The notes below the pieces were generated by a model, which had not been told where the DNA came from, made no database searches, and was given only the letters and a program-made list of their open reading frames with translations. Of a stretch of 64,000 nt of DNA, positions 1 to 11,088 are shown one piece after another; position 1 is the first letter of the stretch, and every line of letters starts with the position of its first letter. The stretch is taken from the NCBI GenBank assembly GCA_900112325.1, contig FOLJ01000002.1:1-64000 (forward strand), given 5' to 3'. The DNA is from Micromonospora sediminimaris (GTDB taxonomy: Bacteria; Actinomycetota; Actinomycetes; Mycobacteriales; Micromonosporaceae). The position numbers and the translations under genes are program-made.

Positions 1-1
1 G

Positions 2-238
2 TTGCACATCGATCCGACCGGCGCCAAGCGCGTCGTACAACGCGCCGTGGCCGCGGCGGTGCTCCGCCACCAGGGACAACGCCGGCAGCGACCGCACCGG
101 CCCATCCGCGCACAACACCGCGTCGGCCAACTCGAACAGCGCATCAGCCCTGGCGCTCAGACAACGATGCAGTTCCGCACGGAACGTCGCGAGGTCCCCC
201 ACCGCGCTTCCACGCCTGGCGTCATGCACACTGATCAT
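2..238 (-). CDS. Transposase, N-terminal part (runs off left edge)
   Basis: The reverse strand reads an open frame from an ATG at 238 to the window edge, 79 codons with no stop. The protein begins MISVHDARRGSAVGDLATFR and contains ADALFELADAVLCADGPV and SLVAEHRRGHGALYDAL. This resembles the N-terminus of a DDE-type transposase family common in actinobacteria (IS701-like, often annotated NF041680). The catalytic DDE residues would lie beyond the edge, so activity cannot be judged. The start codon sits inside one arm of a long inverted repeat (232-310). The truncated YcaQ-like gene on the other side suggests this is the end of an inserted element. The family name is from memory of the N-terminal motifs. 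Confidence 0.72.
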   Translation of the reverse strand, partial: MISVHDARRGSAVGDLATFRAELHRCLSARADALFELADAVLCADGPVRSLPALSLVAEHRRGHGALYDALGAGRIDVQ

Positions 239-310
239 CCCGCAGCCCTTGGTCCTGATCTTCTTCCCTAGACAAGAGGAATGATCGATCAAGGGCTGCG
301 GCCATGATCA
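232..310. repeat. Inverted repeat at transposase 5' end
   Basis: Arms of about 20 bases pair almost perfectly: TGATCAT..CGCAGCCCTTG at 232-251 and its complement at 290-310, with two extra bases in the second arm. The inner 11 bases (241-251 and 290-300) are perfect. The repeat covers the transposase start codon at 238, so it could be a subterminal repeat, a transposase operator, or an RNA hairpin limiting translation. The precise IS terminus and any target duplication cannot be fixed from this end alone. Confidence 0.6.
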
Positions 311-345
311 GCCGGGGTCGATGGCACCCGACCGCAGGTTAAAAA

Positions 346-861
346 TCAAGCCAGGGCCTGTTTCACCGCCGACCAGTTCCACCCCCAGTTCCCGGTCTGT
401 CGGGGTACGTCGTGCTCGATCTCGGCGACGGTCAGCGGGCCCCGGGCGGCCACCTCGTCGCGTACCCAGGCGACCAGGGCGGGCTGCTCGGCGGCGATGC
501 GGCGCATCCCGCCCCAGGCGTCGGTGTGTGCCCGGGCCATCCGCCAGCGCAGCGCCGGATGCAGGGCGACCGGCACCAGCGACGCCTCGTGGCCCCAGTA
601 TTCAAACAGCTCCCGGGGACGGCGGTAGGCGGCGGAGTCGAGCAGCGTGGTGGGGTAAGGCCCGAGCCGGCTGTAGAGCGGCAGGTAGTGCGCCCGTTGC
701 AGCACGTTCACCGAATCCATCTGGATCAACCCGACCCGGTCGAGCACCCGACGCAGGTGACGGCGGGTGGGCACCCCGGAGGGCGCCAGATCGGCGAAGC
801 CCTGCGCGGCCAACGCGACACGGCGGGCCTGGGCGAGCGAGAGCGATTCCGGTGCGGCCAT
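346..861 (-). pseudogene. YcaQ-like winged-helix DNA glycosylase, 3'-truncated
   Basis: 171 codons from ATG 861 (MAAPESLSLAQARRVALAAQ) to a TGA at 346. The sequence matches the N-terminal half of the YcaQ/AlkX crosslink-unhooking glycosylase family: winged-helix start, GLIQMDSVNVLQRAHYLPLY, and LFEYWGHEASLVP. Family members are about 390-410 residues. This copy ends abruptly after WNWSAVKQALA, exactly where unrelated sequence next to the transposase begins, so roughly the C-terminal 220 residues are missing. I read it as a gene broken by the adjacent insertion. The intact form would repair interstrand crosslinks; this remnant is probably non-functional. It is divergent from the acetyltransferase gene at 940. 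Confidence 0.75.
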
Positions 862-939
862 CGCAGGCAGGCTACGACAGGCGTACGACATCGGTGCGGA
901 CACTGGACCTGCCCGCCCCGGCGGCCTAGAACTACTTCC

Positions 940-1494
940 ATGCCCAGCATCCGCCGTGAGCAGCCCGACGACGCCGAGGCGGTGGCCCGGGTGCATGTCC
1001 GCGGCTGGCAGGCCGGCTACGCCGGCATCATGCCCGACGAGGTGCTGAACCGACTCAACCCGGTCGCCTGGGCGCAGCGCCGGCGGGCCCTCGGCACCGC
1101 CGACCCGGATCACCCGTTCACCACGTTGCTCGCCGAGGAGCACGGCACCCTCGTCGGGTTCGCCACCTTCGGGCCGTACCGCAACAACCAGGATCGCGGT
1201 GACCTCGACCCAGCGTACGGCGAGGTGGTCAGCCTCTACGTCACGCCCGAGAACTGGGGTGACGGCACCGCTCGGGCCCTGTTCGCGGCGGCCCGGACGG
1301 GCCTGCGCGAGTCCGGCTGGACGGAGTACCGGCTCTGGGTGCTGGCGGACAACGACCGGGCCCGCCGGTTCTACGAGCGGGCCGGGTTGTCACCGGACGG
1401 TGAGCGCTCGACCTATCCGGTGCCGTTGTCCGGCGGGCGGCCGGCGATCGGGCTGGTCGAGTTGCGGTACACCGGCCGGCTCGACGGCAGCTGA
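940..1494 (+). CDS. GNAT family N-acetyltransferase
   Basis: 184 residues from ATG 940. It shows the GNAT fold order: N-terminal beta/alpha part (IRREQPDDAEAVARVHVRGW), a central strand VVSLYVTPENWGDGTARALF that supplies the acetyl-CoA pyrophosphate loop (a variant of R/QxxGxG/A), and a C-terminal LWVLADNDRARRFYERAGL typical of family motif B. The family transfers an acetyl group from acetyl-CoA to an amine; the substrate is unknown. Its last 105 bases overlap, tail to tail, the 3' end of the glycosyltransferase on the opposite strand. The start is chosen because the GNAT core begins within a few residues of it. Confidence 0.85.
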   Translation: MPSIRREQPDDAEAVARVHVRGWQAGYAGIMPDEVLNRLNPVAWAQRRRALGTADPDHPFTTLLAEEHGTLVGFATFGPYRNNQDRGDLDPAYGEVVSLYVTPENWGDGTARALFAAARTGLRESGWTEYRLWVLADNDRARRFYERAGLSPDGERSTYPVPLSGGRPAIGLVELRYTGRLDGS

Positions 1495-2709
1495 ATCCGA
1501 CGGCGACGCTGGATCCGACGGCGACCGGGGGGCGGCCCGACGCACCGGCAGGAAGGCCAGCAACGCCAGGCTGATCCAGACGTAGGTGTTGCCGAACAGG
1601 AAACCGTCGAGGCCGGTGAAGTCCTTCTCCCACGCCCAGACGATCCGGCTGGTCAGGAACGCGTACCCGATGGTGGCGCAGGCCAGCAGGACCCGGCGTC
1701 GGCGACCGCCCGGTGGCGCCGCCATGCCGCGGTCCACCAGCAACAGCAGGCCCGGCAGCAGCCAGACCAGGTGATGCACCCAGGTGACCGGGCTGACCAG
1801 GCACATCACCGCGCCGGTCAGGGCCAGCCCGGTGGCCTCGTCGCCCACGGACGCCGCGACCCGGGACCGCCACGCCCAGAGCACCAGCGTCACGGCGACC
1901 AGCAGCAGCCAGGCCAGCGTGCTGGGGCTCTCCGGGTCCAGCCGGGCCACCACGCCCCGCAGCGACTGGTTGGAGACGAAGGCCAACTCGCCTACGCGCC
2001 CGGTGTTCCACAGGGCGCTGGTCCAGAACTCCCGGGAGGCGTCCGGGAACAGCGCCGCGGCCAGGACGGTCGCGGCGGTCGCGGTGCCCGAGGCGGTCAC
2101 CGCCGCGCGCCAGCGCCCGGTCACCAGCAGGTAGACGATGAAGATGCCCGGCGTGAGCTTGATCGCGGTGGCCAGGCCGATGCCGATCCCGGCCCATCTG
2201 CTGCCACCCGGCAGCAGCCGGAGCAGATCCACCGCCACCAGGAAGAGCAGCAACGTGTTGACCTGGCCGAAGTTGATCGTCTCGCGCATCGGTTCGAAGG
2301 CGGCGACCAGGCACAGCGCCACCGCGAAGGCGAACCAGCGGGTCCAGCCGGCACGCCGGGACACCGGGTCCAGCAGCCACCAGATCAGCACCGCGCTGGT
2401 CACCACGCCGGCCGCCACGCTCACCACGATCGCCGCATGCCAGGACAGGTACGCCATCGGCAACATCACCAGGGCGGCGAACGGTGGGTACGTGAAGCCG
2501 TACTGGGTGCCGGGCTTGAGGTAGTCGTAGATCTCCCCGCCCTCGTGCACCCACCAGACCAGGGCGCCCCGGTACACCTGCAGGTCGAAGAAGCCGTGCC
2601 GGACGGCCGCCACGGACAGGAACCCGGCCACCGCGACGGCGAGCACGATCACCGCGGCGACCTGTCCGACCGTCCGCCTGGCACCCTGCGTCACCGTCGC
2701 CTCCCTCAC
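1390..2709 (-). CDS. GT87-type (DUF2029) membrane glycosyltransferase
   Basis: 439 residues, rich in hydrophobic segments (about ten predicted membrane helices), e.g. VGQVAAVIVLAVAVAGFLSV near the N-terminus. An early acidic loop with FFDLQVYRGAL, followed by YGFTYPPFAALVMLPMAYLS, is the pattern of GT-C polyprenol-phosphate-mannose-dependent enzymes of family GT87 (PimE-like). INFGQVNTLLLFLVAVDLL and AIKLTPGIFIVYLL are also family-typical. These enzymes add sugars to lipid-linked glycans on the outer membrane face; the acceptor here is unknown. The final 50 or so residues are polar and low-complexity and overlap the convergent GNAT gene. An alternative GTG start lies five codons in. Confidence 0.82.
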   Translation of the reverse strand: MREATVTQGARRTVGQVAAVIVLAVAVAGFLSVAAVRHGFFDLQVYRGALVWWVHEGGEIYDYLKPGTQYGFTYPPFAALVMLPMAYLSWHAAIVVSVAAGVVTSAVLIWWLLDPVSRRAGWTRWFAFAVALCLVAAFEPMRETINFGQVNTLLLFLVAVDLLRLLPGGSRWAGIGIGLATAIKLTPGIFIVYLLVTGRWRAAVTASGTATAATVLAAALFPDASREFWTSALWNTGRVGELAFVSNQSLRGVVARLDPESPSTLAWLLLVAVTLVLWAWRSRVAASVGDEATGLALTGAVMCLVSPVTWVHHLVWLLPGLLLLVDRGMAAPPGGRRRRVLLACATIGYAFLTSRIVWAWEKDFTGLDGFLFGNTYVWISLALLAFLPVRRAAPRSPSDPASPSDSAAVEPAGVPQLDQPDRRPPAGQRHRIGRALTVR

Positions 2710-2729
2710 CCTGCGTAGGCTGTCGTGCC

Positions 2730-3311
2730 ATGAGTCTCGGGTACGTCCGCCCGGCGCGTCCGGAGGACGCCGCCGAGATCGCCCGCATCCAGCTCGCCAC
2801 CTGGCGGGTCGCCTACCGGCGACTGCTGCCCCGGGAGGTGCTGGACGGCCTCGATGAGGCGTCGCTGGCCGAACGCTGGGATGCCTCGGTGCGCCAGCCG
2901 CCGAGCGACACCCACCGGGTGCTGGTCGCCGTCGAACAGGCCGAGCAATCGTATCTGGTGGGCTTCGCCGCCTCCGGTCCGGCCGACGCCGAGGCGCTGG
3001 CCCCGAACGAACCGGCCGAGGCGCTCGGTGCCGACGTGGTGGCGGTGACCGACCTGCTGGTCGAGCCCCGGTGGGGCCGACGCGGGCACGGCTCCCGGCT
3101 GCTCGCCGCCAGCGTCGACCTGTGGCGGGAGTCCGGCTTCGACCGGGCGGTGGCGTGGGTGTTCGAGGGAGACCAGGCGTCCCGCAAGTTCCTCACCACA
3201 GCCGGCTGGGAACCCGACGGCGCGGGACGCGCGCTGGACGTCGACGACATGCTGGTCCCCCAGCTGCGCCTGCACGTCGCCGTCCCCACCGAGCCGCCCC
3301 GGGCCGGCTGA
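2730..3311 (+). CDS. GNAT family N-acetyltransferase
   Basis: 193 residues from ATG 2730. The N-terminus VRPARPEDAAEIARIQLATW and the acetyl-CoA motif VTDLLVEPRWGRRGHGSRLL (a clear R-R-G-x-G-x-R pyrophosphate loop), followed by AVAWVFEGDQASRKFLTTAG, define a GNAT acetyltransferase. The substrate cannot be deduced. It is divergent from the GT87 gene with only 20 bases between start codons, so the two promoters must overlap the coding ends or each other. It converges on dapB. It is only distantly like the GNAT at 940; nothing shows recent duplication. Confidence 0.85.
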   Translation: MSLGYVRPARPEDAAEIARIQLATWRVAYRRLLPREVLDGLDEASLAERWDASVRQPPSDTHRVLVAVEQAEQSYLVGFAASGPADAEALAPNEPAEALGADVVAVTDLLVEPRWGRRGHGSRLLAASVDLWRESGFDRAVAWVFEGDQASRKFLTTAGWEPDGAGRALDVDDMLVPQLRLHVAVPTEPPRAG

Positions 3312-3340
3312 CCGACCCGCCGGCCCGCCCCGGCCGCGCC

Positions 3341-5603
<2,263 letters not shown>

Positions 5604-5641
5604 CTGCTTCCAGTACGACGAGAGGGCGGATGAGTTGACGA

Positions 5642-5672
5642 ACCGGCCGGGCGACGGTGTCGCCCGGCCGGT
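5642..5672. terminator. Hairpin terminator downstream of pnp
   Basis: Perfect 14-base arms (5642-5655 and 5659-5672, ACCGGCCGGGCGAC) with a three-base loop. It lies in the 83-base gap between the pnp stop and the M16 start. There is no clear U-run, as is usual for actinobacterial terminators. It could also be an RNA-stability element. Confidence 0.7.
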
Positions 5673-5686
5673 CAGCGGTTCACGTG

Positions 5687-8053
5687 TCAGCTGTGCCGGG
5701 TACGGCGTCGGGGACGGTTGTCGCCGCCACCCTCGCCACCTTCGCCACGCTCCGGGCCGCGAGCGCCCCGGTCGCCACCGCGCTCGCGGTCGCCCCGGTC
5801 ACGCGGACCCCGGTCGCCACCCCGGTCACGGCCGGCGGGCCGCTCCTCGCCGGCTGCGGCGGCCGGTGCCTCGGCGCCCTCCGGACGGACCTTGTCCAGG
5901 TAGATCTTGCCGCGCTGGTCGATGTCGGCGATCTCGACCTCGACCCGGTCACCGACGTTGAGGAAGTCCTCGACCTTCTCCACCCGCTTGCCGTCGCCCA
6001 CCTTGGAGATGTGCAGCAGGCCGTCGCGGCCCGGCAGCAGCGAGACGAACGCGCCGAACGGAGCGGTCTTCACCACCGTGCCGAGGAAGCGGTCGCCGAC
6101 CTTGGGCAGGGTCGGGTTGGCGATCGCGTTGATCCGCTCGACCGCGGCCTGTGCCGACGGACCGTTGGTCGCGCCGACGTAGATGGTGCCGTCGTCCTCG
6201 ATGGAGATCTCGGCACCGGTCTCGTCCTGGATGGCGTTGATGGTCTGACCCTTCGGGCCGATCACCATGCCGATCTTGTCGACCGGAATCTTGACCGTGG
6301 TGACCCGCGGCGCGTAGTCGGACATCTCGGCCGGCGCCTCGATCGCCCGCTGCATCACGTCGAGGATGGTCTGCCGCGCCTCGTGCGCCTGCTGGAGCGC
6401 GGCGGCCAGCACGTCGGACGGGATGCCGTCGAGCTTGGTGTCGAGCTGCAACGCGGTGACGAAGTCGCGGGTGCCGGCGACCTTGAAGTCCATGTCACCG
6501 AAGGCGTCCTCGGCACCGAGGATGTCGGTGAGCGTGACGTACTGGGTCTTGCCGTCGACCTCGTCGGAGATGAGGCCCATGGCGATGCCGGCGACCGGCG
6601 CCTTCAGCGGCACACCGGCGCTGAGCAGGCCCAGCGTCGAGGCGCAGACCGAGCCCATCGAGGTGGAGCCGTTGGAGCCGAGCGCCTCGGAGACCTGCCG
6701 GATGGCGTACGGGAACTCCTCCCGCGAGGGCAGCACCGGGATCAGCGCCCGCTCCGCGAGGGCACCGTGCCCGATCTCGCGGCGCTTCGGCGAGCCGACC
6801 CGTCCGGTCTCACCGGTGGAGTACGGCGGGAAGTTGTAGTTGTGCATGTAGCGCTTGGACTTCTCCGGGGAGAGGGTGTCCAGCGCCTGCTCCATGCGCA
6901 GCATGTTGAGCGTGGTGACGCCGAGGATCTGGGTCTCGCCGCGCTCGAACAGCGCCGAGCCGTGCACCCGAGGCAGCACGCCCACCTCGGCGCTCAGCGG
7001 ACGGATGTCACGCGGACCCCGACCGTCGATGCGGACCTGCTCGCGCAGCACCCGGCTGCGCACCTCGGACTTGGTCAGCGAACGGAAGGCGGCGGAGAGT
7101 TCCTTCTCCCGGCCCTCGAAGCGCGAGCCGAGTTCCTCGTGGACCCGCAGCTTGATCGCGTCCAGGGCCCCCTCGCGGTCGGCCTTGCCGGCGATCTGCA
7201 GGGCCTCGGCGACGTCGGCGCGGGCCAGTTCGGCGACCGCGTCGTACGCGTCGTCCTGGTAGTCCAGGAAGACCGGGAACTCGGCGACCGGCTTGGCGGC
7301 GACCTCGGCCAGCTCGCTCTGTGCCCGGCACAGCTCGCGGATGGCGGGCTTGGCGGCCTCCAGGCCGCTGGCCACGACCTCCTCGGTCGGTGCGGGCGCC
7401 CCGCCGGCGACCAGCTTCACGGTGTGCTCGGTGGCCTCCGCCTCGACCATCATGATCGCGACGTCGCCGTCGGGCAGCGCCCGGCCGGCCACCACCATGT
7501 CGAAGGTGGCCCGGGCCAGCTCCTCGTGGGTCGGGAAGGCGACCCACTGGCCGTCCACGTGGGCCATCCGGGTGGCCCCGATCGGGCCGGAGAACGGCAG
7601 GCCGGACAGCTTGGTCGACATCGACGCGGCGTTGATCGCGACCACGTCGTACGGGTGCTGCGGGTCGAGCGCGAGGATGGTCTCGACGACCTGGACCTCG
7701 TTGCGCAGGCCCTTGACGAACGACGGGCGCAGCGGCCGGTCGATCAGCCGGCAGGTGAGGATGGCGTCCTCGCTGGGCCGACCCTCGCGGCGGAAGAACG
7801 AGCCGGGGATGCGGCCCGCGGCGTACATCCGCTCCTCGACGTCGACGGTCAGCGGGAAGAAGTCGAACTGCTCCTTCGGCTGCTTGCCGGCGGTGGTGGC
7901 GGAGAGGACGACAGTCTCGCCGAGCTGGGCGGTGACGGAGCCGGCGGCCTGTCGGGCCAGCCGGCCGGTCGAGAAGGTGATCTCACGGGTGCCGAACGAC
8001 CCGTTGTCGATCACGGCGGTGCGGGTTTCGGTGCCGAGTTTGGTCTCGGTCAT
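5687..8053 (-). CDS. pnp: Polyribonucleotide nucleotidyltransferase (PNPase/GPSI)
   Basis: 788 residues from ATG 8053. PNPase degrades RNA 3'-to-5' phosphorolytically and can add 3' tails; in actinobacteria it is the main tail-adding enzyme. Two RNase PH-like domains are visible (N-terminal [20 protein letters not shown]; second [20 protein letters not shown] and [16 protein letters not shown]), then a KH domain with the GxxG loop ([20 protein letters not shown]) and an S1 domain ([20 protein letters not shown]). The last 65 residues are an Arg/Gly/Asp/Glu-rich disordered tail. It lies downstream of rpsO, the classic rpsO-pnp order, with a hairpin and a 220-base leader between them that may be the site of processing or autoregulation. 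Confidence 0.97.
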   Translation of the reverse strand: MTETKLGTETRTAVIDNGSFGTREITFSTGRLARQAAGSVTAQLGETVVLSATTAGKQPKEQFDFFPLTVDVEERMYAAGRIPGSFFRREGRPSEDAILTCRLIDRPLRPSFVKGLRNEVQVVETILALDPQHPYDVVAINAASMSTKLSGLPFSGPIGATRMAHVDGQWVAFPTHEELARATFDMVVAGRALPDGDVAIMMVEAEATEHTVKLVAGGAPAPTEEVVASGLEAAKPAIRELCRAQSELAEVAAKPVAEFPVFLDYQDDAYDAVAELARADVAEALQIAGKADREGALDAIKLRVHEELGSRFEGREKELSAAFRSLTKSEVRSRVLREQVRIDGRGPRDIRPLSAEVGVLPRVHGSALFERGETQILGVTTLNMLRMEQALDTLSPEKSKRYMHNYNFPPYSTGETGRVGSPKRREIGHGALAERALIPVLPSREEFPYAIRQVSEALGSNGSTSMGSVCASTLGLLSAGVPLKAPVAGIAMGLISDEVDGKTQYVTLTDILGAEDAFGDMDFKVAGTRDFVTALQLDTKLDGIPSDVLAAALQQAHEARQTILDVMQRAIEAPAEMSDYAPRVTTVKIPVDKIGMVIGPKGQTINAIQDETGAEISIEDDGTIYVGATNGPSAQAAVERINAIANPTLPKVGDRFLGTVVKTAPFGAFVSLLPGRDGLLHISKVGDGKRVEKVEDFLNVGDRVEVEIADIDQRGKIYLDKVRPEGAEAPAAAAGEERPAGRDRGGDRGPRDRGDRERGGDRGARGPERGEGGEGGGDNRPRRRTRHS

Positions 8054-8236
8054 GCTGCTTCAATGCTCCTTCGCATCGGGGGCCACGACGCGGGAGCTGT
8101 ACGGACGGCCGGTCTTCGATCGAAGCGCCCGGGACCGCCGGCGGGATGCCAGGGTGCCCGGAGGCCACTACCGGAGACCGGTACGCCGACACTCCCTTGT
8201 CTGGGTGGTCGTGGCCCGTTTCTCGGTTGGGACGCC

Positions 8237-8271
8237 GACGGGGGAGTGACCTGGTGGGCCACTCCCCCGTC
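8237..8271. terminator. Hairpin between rpsO and pnp
   Basis: Perfect 12-base arms GACGGGGGAGTG (8237-8248) and its complement (8260-8271) with an 11-base loop, immediately after the rpsO stop at 8275. In other bacteria the rpsO-pnp intercistronic hairpin acts both as a leaky terminator and as an RNase processing site; that role is inferred here from position. Confidence 0.7.
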
Positions 8272-8274
8272 ACG

Positions 8275-8544
8275 TCACCGGCGCAGGCCGAGCCGCTCGA
8301 TGAGCGACCGGTAGCGGTTGATGTCCTTCTTCTGAACGTAGTTGAGCAACCGGCGGCGACGGCCGACCAGCAGCAGCAGCCCACGGCGGCTGTGGTGGTC
8401 GTGCTTGTGCACCTTCAGGTGCTCGGTGAGATCGGCGATCCGCTTGGTGAGGACCGCGACCTGCACCTCGGGCGACCCGGTGTCACCCTCGGCGGTCGCG
8501 TACTCCTCGCGGATCTTGGCCTTTGCCTGCTGGTCGAGCGCCAT
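8275..8544 (-). CDS. rpsO: 30S ribosomal protein S15
   Basis: 89 residues from ATG 8544, the exact family length. The S15 signature is present: [20 protein letters not shown], then [20 protein letters not shown] and [21 protein letters not shown]15 binds 16S rRNA helices 20-22 early in small-subunit assembly and often represses its own mRNA. Here it stands between ribF (193 bases upstream, same strand) and pnp. A small 7-base-arm hairpin at 8654-8671 lies in its leader. Confidence 0.98.
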   Translation of the reverse strand: MALDQQAKAKIREEYATAEGDTGSPEVQVAVLTKRIADLTEHLKVHKHDHHSRRGLLLLVGRRRRLLNYVQKKDINRYRSLIERLGLRR

Positions 8545-8737
8545 GTTCTCCCTGTTCTGGTGGGTTGTCTCGATGCGGTCCGTCGGGCCGGGCTACGGCA
8601 CCGGTGACGGACGGTCCTCGCACCCGCGGCGTCGAGCAGGCAGGCGAGGCCCCACGTCGGTCAGCCGACGTCTCAGCCAGCCTACCAGCACCCACCGGAC
8701 CGGGCCGGTCAAGGGCCACGGGCGGGTCGGTGACGGG

Positions 8738-9667
8738 TCAGCCCAGCGCCCGGCGGGTCCGCTCGACGTCCTGGGCGATCTGGGCGATCAGCGGCTCGAT
8801 CGAATCGAAGCGGGTCTGCCCGCGCAGGTGCGCCACGAAGTCCAGCGCCAGCCGCTCGCCGTAGAGGTCGCCGTCGAAGTCGAGCACGTACGCCTCGACC
8901 CGGCGCTCCCGGCCGGAGAAGGTCGGGTTCGTACCGATCGACACGGCGGCGGCGAGCGGCTGCCGTCGCCCCCGACGGATCATCCGGGCGGCGTAGACGC
9001 CGTCGGCCGGGACCGCCGCGTGCCGGTGGCAGAGCAGGTTCGCGGTCGGGTAGCCGAGTTCCCGCCCACGCTGGTCACCGCGGACCACCACACCCTCCAG
9101 CCGGTGCGGGCGGCCCAGCGCGTCGGCCGCCGCGGTCACGTCGCCCGCGTCGACGCAGGATCTGATGTACGTCGAGGAGAAGACCGTGCCGGCCGCGGCG
9201 ACCAGCGGCGCTCCCTCGACGGCGAAGCCGAAGGTGCGACCGAGCCGCTCCAGCAGCGCCACGTCACCGGCGGCCCGGTGGCCGAACCGGAAGTTCTCGC
9301 CCACCACCACGAGCGCGGCGTGCAGGTGCTCGACAAGCACGTCGTGCACGAACGCCTCGGCCGACAACCGGGAGAGCTCGGGCGTGAACGGGATCACACA
9401 GAGCACGTCCGCCCCGAGGGCCTCGATCAGCTCCGCCTTGCGGGACGGCTCGGTCAACACGGCCGGATGCGAACCCGGCCGCACGACCTCGGACGGGTGC
9501 GGGTCGAAGGTGACCACCACCGACTGCACGCCGAGTTCACCGGCGCGGGCCACGGCATGCCCGATGGTCGCCTGGTGCCCCTTGTGCACACCGTCGAAGA
9601 CGCCGATGGTGACGACCGACCGCCCCCAGCCACCGGGCACCGCGTCGTACCCCCGCCACCGCTGCAT
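8738..9667 (-). CDS. ribF: Bifunctional riboflavin kinase/FAD synthetase
   Basis: 309 residues from ATG 9667. It converts riboflavin to FMN and FMN to FAD. The N-terminal nucleotidyltransferase domain shows GVFDGVHKGHQATIG (HxGH-type) and VVVTFDPHPSEVVRP; VVGENFRFGHRAAGD is also diagnostic. The C-terminal flavokinase domain starts near LEGVVVRGDQRGRELGYPTA (PTAN substrate motif) and continues to AYVLDFDGDLYGERLALDFV. It lies 59 bases downstream of truB on the same strand, the usual truB-ribF-rpsO order, and is likely co-transcribed with truB. Confidence 0.97.
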   Translation of the reverse strand: MQRWRGYDAVPGGWGRSVVTIGVFDGVHKGHQATIGHAVARAGELGVQSVVVTFDPHPSEVVRPGSHPAVLTEPSRKAELIEALGADVLCVIPFTPELSRLSAEAFVHDVLVEHLHAALVVVGENFRFGHRAAGDVALLERLGRTFGFAVEGAPLVAAAGTVFSSTYIRSCVDAGDVTAAADALGRPHRLEGVVVRGDQRGRELGYPTANLLCHRHAAVPADGVYAARMIRRGRRQPLAAAVSIGTNPTFSGRERRVEAYVLDFDGDLYGERLALDFVAHLRGQTRFDSIEPLIAQIAQDVERTRRALG

Positions 9668-9726
9668 GCTGCTCCTCCGCTGTCGTTGGCCCCGACCGTC
9701 GGCGGTCGGCCGTCGGGCACCCGGCG

Positions 9727-10611
9727 TCAGGCCGGGGCGAGCACGATCTCCGCGCGGGCCCGGCCGGCCCGCTCGCTGACGATAGCGATCAGCCCACCGG
9801 CCGGATCGAAGACCGCGTACGGCCCGGTGTGGCCGACCGGGTCGAGCGGACCGCCGTGGGAGAGCACCTTCGCCTCCTCGGCGGTGGCGTCCCGGCGGGG
9901 GAAGAACCGGTCGGCGGCGGGCGCGAGCGGCAGCCCCACCACGTCCGGCGCGCGACGCTCCAGCTCGTCGAGGGTGACGGCCTCCGCCAGGGTGAACCCA
10001 CCCACGGCGGTACGACGCAGCGCGGTCAGGTGACCGCCGACCCCGAGCGCCAGGCCCGCGTCGCGGGCGATCGCCCGGATGTACGTCCCGGTCGAGCAGA
10101 CCACCTCGACATCGACGTCGACCACGTCGGGCCGATCATGTCGGATCGCCAGCACGTCGAGCCGGGAGACGGTGACCCGCCGGGCCGGCAGGTCGACGCT
10201 CTCGCCCTCACGGACCCGCTTGTACGCCCGCTGCCCGTTGATCTTGATGGCGCTCACCGCGCTCGGCACCTGGTCGATCTCCCCGGTCATCCCGGCCAGC
10301 ACGCTCCGGACCGCCTCGTCGGTGAGCATTCCGGCGGGCGTGGTGGCGATCACGTCACCCTCCGCGTCGTCGGTGACCGTGGCCTGGCCCAGCCGGATGG
10401 TCGCCGCGTAGCTCTTGTCCGCACCGATCACGTAGGTCAGCAGCCTGGTGGCCCGGCCCACCCCGATCACCAGCACCCCGGTGGCCATCGGATCGAGCGT
10501 GCCACCGTGACCGACGCGCCGGGTCCGAGCGAGCCTGCGGATCCGGGCGACCACGTCGTGCGAGGTCATGCCGCCGGACTTGTCCACCACGATCAGGCCG
10601 TCTGTGCTCAC
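9727..10611 (-). CDS. truB: tRNA pseudouridine(55) synthase
   Basis: 294 residues from GTG 10611 (VSTDGLIVVDKSGGMTSHDV). TruB makes pseudouridine 55 in the T-loop of tRNAs. The catalytic Asp lies in VGHGGTLDPMATGVL. KSYAATIRLGQATVTDDAEG, QVPSAVSAIKINGQRAYKR and CSTGTYIRAIARDAG are family signatures, and a short C-terminal extension replaces a full PUA domain as in other actinobacterial enzymes. The start was set at the GTG just before the conserved core; an in-frame TTG lies three codons upstream. It is the first gene of the truB-ribF pair and is divergent from a small membrane protein gene. Confidence 0.95.
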   Translation of the reverse strand: MSTDGLIVVDKSGGMTSHDVVARIRRLARTRRVGHGGTLDPMATGVLVIGVGRATRLLTYVIGADKSYAATIRLGQATVTDDAEGDVIATTPAGMLTDEAVRSVLAGMTGEIDQVPSAVSAIKINGQRAYKRVREGESVDLPARRVTVSRLDVLAIRHDRPDVVDVDVEVVCSTGTYIRAIARDAGLALGVGGHLTALRRTAVGGFTLAEAVTLDELERRAPDVVGLPLAPAADRFFPRRDATAEEAKVLSHGGPLDPVGHTGPYAVFDPAGGLIAIVSERAGRARAEIVLAPA

Positions 10612-10755
10612 GACGTGCAAGCCTGCCAGATCGGCGCGCCGGCCCGAGCACCGGACAGCCGCCGGAAAACCGGATGTTCGGGCTTGGACTCCCCTGACAC
10701 GATGGGCCCATCGGCGACGGTGAGTGCCGCGCTGGCAGGCCACGGGGAGAACGAG

Positions 10756-11088
10756 ATGACCACGGACCGCGGTCCCGATCGAACGCGCCGGCCCGACGAA
10801 GGGGTCCGCCTGCGTACGCCCGACCAGCCCAGCGCGCTGCCGGACTGGATGCTGAATCCACCACCGGCGCGGCGCACGTTGGGTGTCCGGTTCGCCGAAG
10901 GTCTGGCCGCCCTGCCCGGCGCCGCGGCGGTCCGGCGACGCTGGTGGGCCTGGCAGGGACGGCGGCGCCTGCGCGAGCGCTACCCGAACACCGTGAAGAT
11001 CGTCGCCATGCTGGCCGCCTTCGTGGCGAGCCTGGCGCTGGTGCTCGTCATCTACGCGCTCTACGGCCAGGTCTTATCAGGCGGGTAG
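10756..11088 (+). CDS. Small single-pass membrane protein, function unknown
   Basis: 110 residues from ATG 10756, preceded by GGGAGA seven bases upstream as a ribosome binding site. The first 65 residues are polar and Arg/Pro-rich (MTTDRGPDRTRRPDEGVRLR); near the C-terminus a basic stretch (RRRLRERYPNT) precedes one hydrophobic helix, VKIVAMLAAFVASLALVLVI. This looks like a tail-anchored protein with its bulk in the cytoplasm. No family was recognised. Its 3' end overlaps the convergent MATE gene by 12 bases, and it is divergent from truB. Confidence 0.7.
   Translation: MTTDRGPDRTRRPDEGVRLRTPDQPSALPDWMLNPPPARRTLGVRFAEGLAALPGAAAVRRRWWAWQGRRRLRERYPNTVKIVAMLAAFVASLALVLVIYALYGQVLSGG

Noticed and set aside
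346..1143. Longer 265-codon form of the YcaQ-like gene
   Set aside because: The added N-terminus lies antisense to the GNAT gene and has no similarity; the conserved start is at 861.
5657..8314. Long 885-codon open frame on the plus strand antisense to pnp
   Set aside because: The product is His/Asp/Gly/Arg/Val-rich without any domain, the shadow expected from a GC-rich gene with few reverse stops; pnp on the other strand is unmistakable.
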